A DNA stretch of 64,000 nt from Pseudomonas helleri. GTDB lineage: Bacteria; Pseudomonadota; Gammaproteobacteria; Pseudomonadales; Pseudomonadaceae. The stretch's first letter is position 1; each line of letters begins with the position of its first letter. This document shows, piece after piece, positions 58,658-64,000 of the stretch. Below the pieces are notes generated by a model. The model made no database searches. It was not told the DNA's origin and was given only the letters and a program-made list of their open reading frames with translations. The stretch is from NCBI RefSeq assembly GCF_009600315.1, contig NZ_WIWC01000003.1, positions 62,001-126,000 on the forward strand, read 5' to 3'. The translations under genes were made by a program, and so were the position numbers.

Positions 58658-60025
58658 ATGAGTGTTCCGGCTGAGACCATTGCCGCTGTAGCGACTGCCC
58701 AAGGCCGAGGTGGCGTGGGGATCGTACGTATTTCCGGGCCGCTGGCCAGTGTGGCGGCCAAAGCGTTCAGTGAGCGCGAGTTAAAACCACGCTATGCCCA
58801 TTACGGCCCTTTTTATGGTGAAAACCGGGAAGTATTGGACGAAGGGATTGCGCTGTATTTCCCCGGTCCCAACTCGTTTACCGGCGAGGACGTTTTGGAG
58901 CTGCAGGGGCACGGAGGTCCGATTGTTCTGGATATGCTGCTCCAGCGCTGCATTCAACTGGGCTGCCGTTTGGCTCGCCCTGGGGAATTCAGCGAGCGGG
59001 CATTTTTGAATGACAAGCTCGACCTGGCTCAGGCCGAAGCGATTGCCGACCTCATTGAGGCGAGTTCTGCACAGGCCGCTCGTAACGCATTGCGTTCCCT
59101 GCAGGGTGCTTTCTCGCAGCGTGTGCATAACTTGACCGAGCAATTGATCGGTCTGCGCATCTATGTCGAAGCCGCAATTGATTTCCCGGAAGAGGAAATC
59201 GACTTCTTAGCCGATGGCCATGTACTGGGCATGCTCGACAAGGTGCGCGAAGAGTTATCCACTGTTCAGCGTGAAGCCGGTCAAGGTGCTTTGCTGCGTG
59301 ATGGCATGACCGTGGTCATTGCTGGCCGTCCGAATGCCGGTAAATCGAGCTTGCTCAATGCCCTGGCCGGACGCGAAGCTGCCATCGTTACCGAAATTGC
59401 GGGCACTACCCGTGATGTACTGCGCGAACATATCCACATCGATGGCATGCCGTTGCATGTGGTCGATACTGCCGGGTTGCGAGATACGGACGATCATGTG
59501 GAAAAGATCGGCGTACAGCGTGCGCTCAAAGCTATTGGTGAGGCTGATCGCGTACTGCTTGTAGTCGATGCTACCGCACCGGAGGCTGATGACCCATTCG
59601 CCCTGTGGCCGGAGTTTCTCGAACAGCGCCCTGATCCGGCGAAAGTGACGTTGATCCGTAACAAATCTGACTTGAGTGGCGAGCCTGTAGCGCTGGAAAT
59701 CAGTGGCGATGGCCATGTGACTATCAACCTGAGCGCACGATCGACCGAAGGCCTCGACCTGCTACGCGAGCACTTGAAAGCGTGCATGGGCTACGAGCAG
59801 ACCTCTGAAAGCAGCTTCAGCGCACGCAGGCGTCACCTGGAGGCATTGCAACACGCCAGCAAAGCGTTGGAGCATGGTCGAGCGCAGTTGACGCTGGCGG
59901 GAGCAGGAGAGTTGCTGGCTGAGGATTTACGCCAGGCGCAGCATTCACTGGGCGAGATTACCGGGGCATTCAGCTCGGATGATCTACTGGGACGAATCTT
60001 CTCCAGTTTTTGTATCGGTAAATAG
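58658..60025 (+). CDS. mnmE: tRNA modification GTPase MnmE
   Basis: 455 residues. The N-terminal tetrahydrofolate-binding domain starts [21 protein letters not shown]; the central G domain has G1 [21 protein letters not shown] and NKSD; the C terminus is the invariant FCIGK with the catalytic cysteine. With MnmG it adds the carboxymethylaminomethyl group to U34 of certain tRNAs. Adjacent to the yidC terminator and separated from mnmG by a DnaA-box-rich gap. Confidence 0.98.
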   Translation: MSVPAETIAAVATAQGRGGVGIVRISGPLASVAAKAFSERELKPRYAHYGPFYGENREVLDEGIALYFPGPNSFTGEDVLELQGHGGPIVLDMLLQRCIQLGCRLARPGEFSERAFLNDKLDLAQAEAIADLIEASSAQAARNALRSLQGAFSQRVHNLTEQLIGLRIYVEAAIDFPEEEIDFLADGHVLGMLDKVREELSTVQREAGQGALLRDGMTVVIAGRPNAGKSSLLNALAGREAAIVTEIAGTTRDVLREHIHIDGMPLHVVDTAGLRDTDDHVEKIGVQRALKAIGEADRVLLVVDATAPEADDPFALWPEFLEQRPDPAKVTLIRNKSDLSGEPVALEISGDGHVTINLSARSTEGLDLLREHLKACMGYEQTSESSFSARRRHLEALQHASKALEHGRAQLTLAGAGELLAEDLRQAQHSLGEITGAFSSDDLLGRIFSSFCIGK

Positions 60026-60604
60026 CGCGTTGATTAAAAGGGCTGCGTAGCAGCCCATCGCTCAGATGACGGCGACTACACGCAATTAATCTCACGGCTT
60101 CAACCCCCCTGAACTCAACCGTTCATCTGTTCTATTCCTGTCCACCTTCTATGCGCTTGATGGATTCATCCACCGAGGTGCATTCGGCTGCCTGTTTTTC
60201 AGGAAAATGAGCGAAAACCCTGGAATAAGATCTGTGCATAACTGCCCCTCAGCTCAGTGGGTAAGTAGGCCTGAAAACTGAAGATAACCACCCCTGTGGA
60301 TAAGGACCTGTTTTACCCACAGGCTTAAACCACTTATTCACGCCCCTTATAGGCACATGACCACAGACTTTAAGATCTCTGTACAGTACGTGAATACTGG
60401 CTTGTAGAGTTCTATCCACAGAAACATGCTCCAGTAGAAATAAACATAAAAACAAAGCTTTATAAATTTCTTCTCTATTTATTTATCTATCTGACCCTTA
60501 TCCACAGCTGGTTAAATTTTGTGCAAAGGGTTCTTTAAGAAGGGCGAAGTCCCTATACTTCGCGGTCTATCCAAAAACCCCTAGTAACAGGCACGAGGTG
60601 CGTG
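60026..60604. other. Second DnaA-box cluster and AT-rich element, mnmE-mnmG
   Basis: 579 bp without a gene. DnaA boxes: perfect at 60295-60303 (-) and 60498-60506 (+); near-perfect TGTGCATAA 60233-60241, TTACCCACA 60313-60321, TTATTCACG 60334-60342 and CTATCCACA 60412-60420. An AT-rich block at 60430-60490 lies between boxes. This has the composition of an origin, and in E. coli oriC is beside gidA (mnmG). A hairpin (GGGCTGCG TAG CAGCCC, about 60040-60057) may end mnmE. TATACT at 60554-60559 is a likely -10 for mnmG. Confidence 0.75.
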
Positions 60605-62497
60605 GTGAATTTCCCTTCCCGTTTTGCAGTGATCGTCATCGGCGGCGGTCACGCCGGAACCGAGGCTGCACTTGCTTCAGCACGTATGGGCGTAAAAACC
60701 CTGCTGTTGACCCATAACGTGGAAACCCTCGGGCAAATGAGCTGCAATCCTGCAATTGGCGGGATTGGTAAAAGCCATCTGGTTAAAGAAATTGATGCCA
60801 TCGGCGGCGCGATGGCGATTGCCACCGATAAAGGCGGCATTCAGTTCCGCGTACTCAATGGCCGTAAAGGCCCGGCGGTGCGGGCAACTCGTGCGCAGGC
60901 CGACCGTATTCTGTACAAGGCAGCGGTTCGAGAAATTCTGGAAAACCAACCCAACCTGTGGATATTTCAACAAGCAGCGGATGACCTGATTGTTGAAAAT
61001 GATCAAGTGCGTGGCGTAGTGACCCAGATGGGCCTGCGATTCATGGCCGATGCCGTGGTTTTGACCACAGGCACCTTCCTGGGTGGACTTATCCACATCG
61101 GGATGCAGAATTACTCGGGTGGCCGAGCCGGCGATCCACCTTCGATTGCCTTGGCACAGCGCCTGCGTGAACTGCCTCTGCGAGTGGGCCGCCTGAAAAC
61201 GGGCACACCTCCTCGTATTGACGGCCGGTCGGTTGATTTCTCCGTGATGACAGAACAACCCGGTGATACACCTATCCCGGTCATGTCGTTCATGGGCAAC
61301 AAGGAACAACACCCGGCTCAGGTCAGTTGCTGGATTACCCATACCAATGCCCGAACCCACGAGATCATCGCGTCCAACCTTGATCGTTCGCCCATGTACT
61401 CGGGCGTGATCGAAGGCATCGGCCCGCGTTATTGCCCCTCGATTGAAGACAAGATTCATCGCTTTGCCGACAAGGAGAGCCATCAGGTCTTTATCGAACC
61501 GGAAGGTTTGACGACACACGAGCTGTACCCGAACGGGATTTCAACCTCCTTGCCGTTCGACGTGCAAATTCAGATCGTGCAATCGATTCGCGGCATGGAA
61601 AACGCCCATATTGTTCGACCTGGTTACGCGATCGAATACGATTATTTCGATCCGCGCGATCTGAAATACAGCCTCGAAACCAAAGTGATTGGCGGTTTGT
61701 TCTTTGCAGGACAAATCAACGGCACCACTGGTTACGAAGAAGCTGGCGCTCAAGGTTTGCTTGCCGGTGCTAACGCAGCGCTGCTTTCGCAAGGCAAAGA
61801 AAGTTGGTGTCCACGTCGCGATGAGGCGTATATCGGGGTATTGGTTGATGACCTGATTACGTTGGGGACTCAAGAACCGTATCGTATGTTCACCTCACGT
61901 GCGGAATACCGTTTGATCCTGCGCGAAGACAACGCTGACATGCGCTTGACCGAAAAAGGCCGCGAATTGGGTCTGGTCGACGATGCCCGTTGGGCCGCTT
62001 TCTGCACCAAGCGCGAAAGCATCGCTCTCGAAGAACAGCGTTTGAAATCCACTTGGGTCCGGCCGGGTACTGAACAGGGCGATGCTATTGCCGCCAAATT
62101 CGGTACACCACTGACCCACGAATACAATTTGCTGAATCTGCTGACCCGCCCAGAAATCGACTACGCCGGACTGGTCGAAGTGACCGGGCAGGGCGCTGAA
62201 GATCCGCTGGTCGCTGAGCAGGTTGAGATTAAAACCAAATACGCGGGATACATTGATCGTCAGCAAGACGAAATTGCCCGTTTACGCGCCAGTGAAAACA
62301 CCAAACTGCCTGTGGATATCGACTACACAAACATTTCCGGACTGTCCAAAGAGATCCAGAGCAAGCTGGGGGCCACGCGTCCCGAGACCCTGGGTCAGGC
62401 TTCGCGCATTCCGGGCGTGACTCCGGCAGCAATTTCCCTGTTGATGATTCATCTGAAAAAACGCGGCGCTGGCCGCACGTTGGAGCAAAACGCTTGA
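60605..62497 (+). CDS. mnmG: tRNA uridine-5-carboxymethylaminomethyl modification enzyme MnmG
   Basis: 630 residues from the second of two tandem GTG codons (60605), which is 6 bases after GAGG and gives the known length; GTG 60602 would add one residue. FAD-binding motif [41 protein letters not shown] and the C-terminal helical domain with [18 protein letters not shown] are typical. Works with MnmE. A perfect DnaA box (61089-61097) is inside the coding sequence. The stop overlaps the rsmG start. Confidence 0.98.
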   Translation: MNFPSRFAVIVIGGGHAGTEAALASARMGVKTLLLTHNVETLGQMSCNPAIGGIGKSHLVKEIDAIGGAMAIATDKGGIQFRVLNGRKGPAVRATRAQADRILYKAAVREILENQPNLWIFQQAADDLIVENDQVRGVVTQMGLRFMADAVVLTTGTFLGGLIHIGMQNYSGGRAGDPPSIALAQRLRELPLRVGRLKTGTPPRIDGRSVDFSVMTEQPGDTPIPVMSFMGNKEQHPAQVSCWITHTNARTHEIIASNLDRSPMYSGVIEGIGPRYCPSIEDKIHRFADKESHQVFIEPEGLTTHELYPNGISTSLPFDVQIQIVQSIRGMENAHIVRPGYAIEYDYFDPRDLKYSLETKVIGGLFFAGQINGTTGYEEAGAQGLLAGANAALLSQGKESWCPRRDEAYIGVLVDDLITLGTQEPYRMFTSRAEYRLILREDNADMRLTEKGRELGLVDDARWAAFCTKRESIALEEQRLKSTWVRPGTEQGDAIAAKFGTPLTHEYNLLNLLTRPEIDYAGLVEVTGQGAEDPLVAEQVEIKTKYAGYIDRQQDEIARLRASENTKLPVDIDYTNISGLSKEIQSKLGATRPETLGQASRIPGVTPAAISLLMIHLKKRGAGRTLEQNA

Positions 62498-63138
62498 GTT
62501 CGCTGGTCACTGCACAAAACGCCGAAGAGTTATCCACAGGTGCACGCCAGTTGGGCGTTGCGCTGACCGAAAACCAGCATGAGCAATTGCTGGGTTATCT
62601 GGCCCTGTTGATCAAATGGAACAAGGCCTACAACCTGACGGCTGTGCGTAACCCGGACGAAATGGTGTCGCGTCATTTGCTCGATAGTCTGAGTGTGATG
62701 CCGTTCATCGAAAACGGCCGTTGGTTGGATGTCGGCAGTGGTGGCGGGATGCCTGGCATACCTTTGGCGATCCTGTTTCCTGAATCGCAGGTGACTTGTC
62801 TGGACAGCAACGGCAAGAAAACCCGCTTCCTGACCCAAGTTAAACTCGAGTTGAAGCTGGATAACCTTCAAGTTATCCACAGCCGTGTTGAGGAGTTCCA
62901 GCCGGAGCAGCCGTTCACAGGTATTGTGTCCAGGGCTTTCAGCAGCATGGAGAACTTCACAAACTGGACGCGCCACTTGGGCGACGGTGAAACACGCTGG
63001 TTGGCAATGAAGGGCGTCCATCCGACCGATGAGCTGGTAGCATTGCCGACTGATTTTCGTCTCGATGGCGAACACGCCTTGACCGTTCCGGGTTGCCAAG
63101 GCCAACGCCATCTGCTGATACTGCGCCGCACGGCATGA
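62494..63138 (+). CDS. rsmG: 16S rRNA (guanine527-N7)-methyltransferase RsmG
   Basis: 214 residues, from a TTG at 62494 overlapping the mnmG stop (TTGA) and preceded by GGAG. The Rossmann fold S-adenosylmethionine site is [41 protein letters not shown] is the family signature. It methylates G527 of 16S rRNA; its loss gives low-level streptomycin resistance. Two perfect DnaA boxes lie in the gene, at 62530-62538 and 62873-62881. Confidence 0.97.
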   Translation: MSSLVTAQNAEELSTGARQLGVALTENQHEQLLGYLALLIKWNKAYNLTAVRNPDEMVSRHLLDSLSVMPFIENGRWLDVGSGGGMPGIPLAILFPESQVTCLDSNGKKTRFLTQVKLELKLDNLQVIHSRVEEFQPEQPFTGIVSRAFSSMENFTNWTRHLGDGETRWLAMKGVHPTDELVALPTDFRLDGEHALTVPGCQGQRHLLILRRTA

Positions 63139-63156
63139 TTGGGAACGCAAGCAAGA

Positions 63157-63948
63157 ATGGCTAAGGTATTCGCAATAGCGAACCAAAAGGGTGGTGTGGG
63201 TAAAACCACCACCTGTATCAACCTCGCAGCATCGCTGGTCGCGACCAAGCGACGCGTGCTGCTCATCGACCTCGATCCACAAGGCAACGCCACCATGGGT
63301 AGCGGTGTGGATAAACACGGTCTTGAAAATTCGGTGTACGACCTGTTGATTGGTGAATGTGACCTGGCTCAAGCCATGCACGTTTCCGAGCACGGTGGCT
63401 ACCAACTGTTGCCCGCTAACCGCGATCTAACCGCTGCTGAAGTCGTGCTGCTCGAAATGCAGATGAAAGAAAGCCGTCTGCGCACAGCACTGGCTCCGGT
63501 TCGCGAGAGCTACGATTTCATCTTGATTGACTGCCCACCCTCACTGTCGATGCTGACCTTGAATGCGCTGGTGGCAGCCGACGGGGTCATCATTCCGATG
63601 CAGTGTGAATACTTTGCGCTGGAAGGTTTGAGCGACCTTGTGGATAACATCAAGCGAATCGCTGAGCTGCTCAACCCAAACCTGAAAATCGAAGGTTTGC
63701 TGCGGACCATGTTTGATCCGCGCCTGAGCCTGATGAACGATGTGTCGGCACAGCTCAAAGAACACTTCGGTGAACAACTCTACGAGACGGTAATCCCGCG
63801 TAATATCCGTTTGGCCGAAGCGCCAAGCTACGGTATGCCGGCGCTGGCGTATGACAAAAATTCCCGTGGCGCGATTGCCTACCTTGCCTTGGCTGGCGAG
63901 TTGGTTCGACGTCAACGCCGCTCCTCCCGCACTGCTCAGCCCACTTAA
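63157..63948 (+). CDS. parA: Chromosome partitioning ATPase ParA (Soj)
   Basis: 263 residues from the ATG at 63157; a TTG at 63139 is possible but less likely. The deviant Walker A KGGVGKTTT starts at residue 10, followed by LLIDLDPQGNAT and LIDCPPSLSMLTLNAL. With ParB and parS it segregates the origin regions of the new chromosomes. Two perfect DnaA boxes on the minus strand lie within it (63306-63314, 63639-63647). It is cotranscribed with parB, 9 bp downstream. Confidence 0.97.
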   Translation: MAKVFAIANQKGGVGKTTTCINLAASLVATKRRVLLIDLDPQGNATMGSGVDKHGLENSVYDLLIGECDLAQAMHVSEHGGYQLLPANRDLTAAEVVLLEMQMKESRLRTALAPVRESYDFILIDCPPSLSMLTLNALVAADGVIIPMQCEYFALEGLSDLVDNIKRIAELLNPNLKIEGLLRTMFDPRLSLMNDVSAQLKEHFGEQLYETVIPRNIRLAEAPSYGMPALAYDKNSRGAIAYLALAGELVRRQRRSSRTAQPT

Positions 63949-63957
63949 GGAAATTCC

Positions 63958-64000
63958 ATGGCCGTCAAGAAACGAGGTCTCGGACGCGGACTGGATGCAC
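63958..64000 (+). CDS. parB: Chromosome partitioning protein ParB (Spo0J), partial
   Basis: Only the first 14 codons are in the window (MAVKKRGLGRGLDA), the standard ParB start, with AAGGAA upstream. ParB binds parS sites such as the one at 51785-51800 and spreads from them using CTP. The gene continues beyond the right edge. Confidence 0.93.
   Translation, partial: MAVKKRGLGRGLDA

Overview
This is a chromosomal window from a Pseudomonas, on gene content and order: rpmH-dnaA-dnaN-recF-gyrB, then plsC-gmhB-glyS-glyQ-tag-htrB, the aa3 cox operon, znu, and SfnB-type sulfur genes. GC looks moderate rather than very high, so a fluorescens/fragi-like lineage fits better than P. aeruginosa, but I cannot fix the species. 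No tRNA, rRNA, prophage, transposase or CRISPR array is visible. The window spans the replication origin: dnaA, a cluster of DnaA boxes, a perfect parS site and parA/parB.

Layout. 1-4.9 kb: minus-strand stringent-response/nucleotide operon yicC-gmk-rpoZ-spoT-ridA and the start of a lipoprotein gene. 5-8.5 kb: a DUF2059 exported protein, a 2OG-Fe(II) oxygenase coupled to a DUF523/TudS-like protein, a beta-carbonic anhydrase and an unknown gene. 8.8-16.3 kb: the aa3 cytochrome c oxidase operon (coxB, coxA, ctaG, coxC, SURF1, a small membrane protein, ctaA, SCO), interrupted by a tandem repeat array and lacking cyoE. 16.4-18.9 kb: metNIQ. 19.2-21.3 kb: katE. 21.4-25.2 kb: a lipoprotein and the zinc system znuB-znuC-zur / znuA. 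25.4-29.6 kb: thrB, a DUF2782 gene and polA. 29.6-31.6 kb: two tandem SdiA-regulated (YjiK-like) genes. 32-32.8 kb: an unknown protein built from two related modules behind an AT-rich upstream region. 33-39.5 kb: a sulfur-scavenging operon (22-codon leader ORF, two SfnB-like oxidoreductases, an LLM monooxygenase and a second MetQNI transporter). 39.5-45.5 kb: htrB, tag, glyQS, gmhB, plsC. 45.7-49.1 kb: an MHS transporter and a GMC oxidoreductase. 49.3-55.5 kb: gyrB, recF, dnaN, dnaA on the minus strand. 55.5-64 kb: oriC, rpmH, rnpA, yidD, yidC, mnmE, a second DnaA-box-rich gap, mnmG, rsmG, parA and the start of parB on the plus strand.

How it fits together. Strand polarity switches at 55.5-56.1 kb, as expected if replication starts between dnaA and rpmH. 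The neighbouring blocks are known from the origin region of P. aeruginosa PAO1 but lie there on both sides of oriC; here they are interleaved, which suggests inversions around the origin. The most interesting features are the sulfur operon (a leader ORF behind a hairpin, and products almost free of Cys and Met), the unknown two-module protein next to it, the repeat array inside the cox operon, the missing cyoE, and the density of perfect DnaA boxes across 45.5-63.7 kb, including inside genes. All positions, motifs and counts were read by eye; family assignments come from recognition of the proteins, not from database searches.
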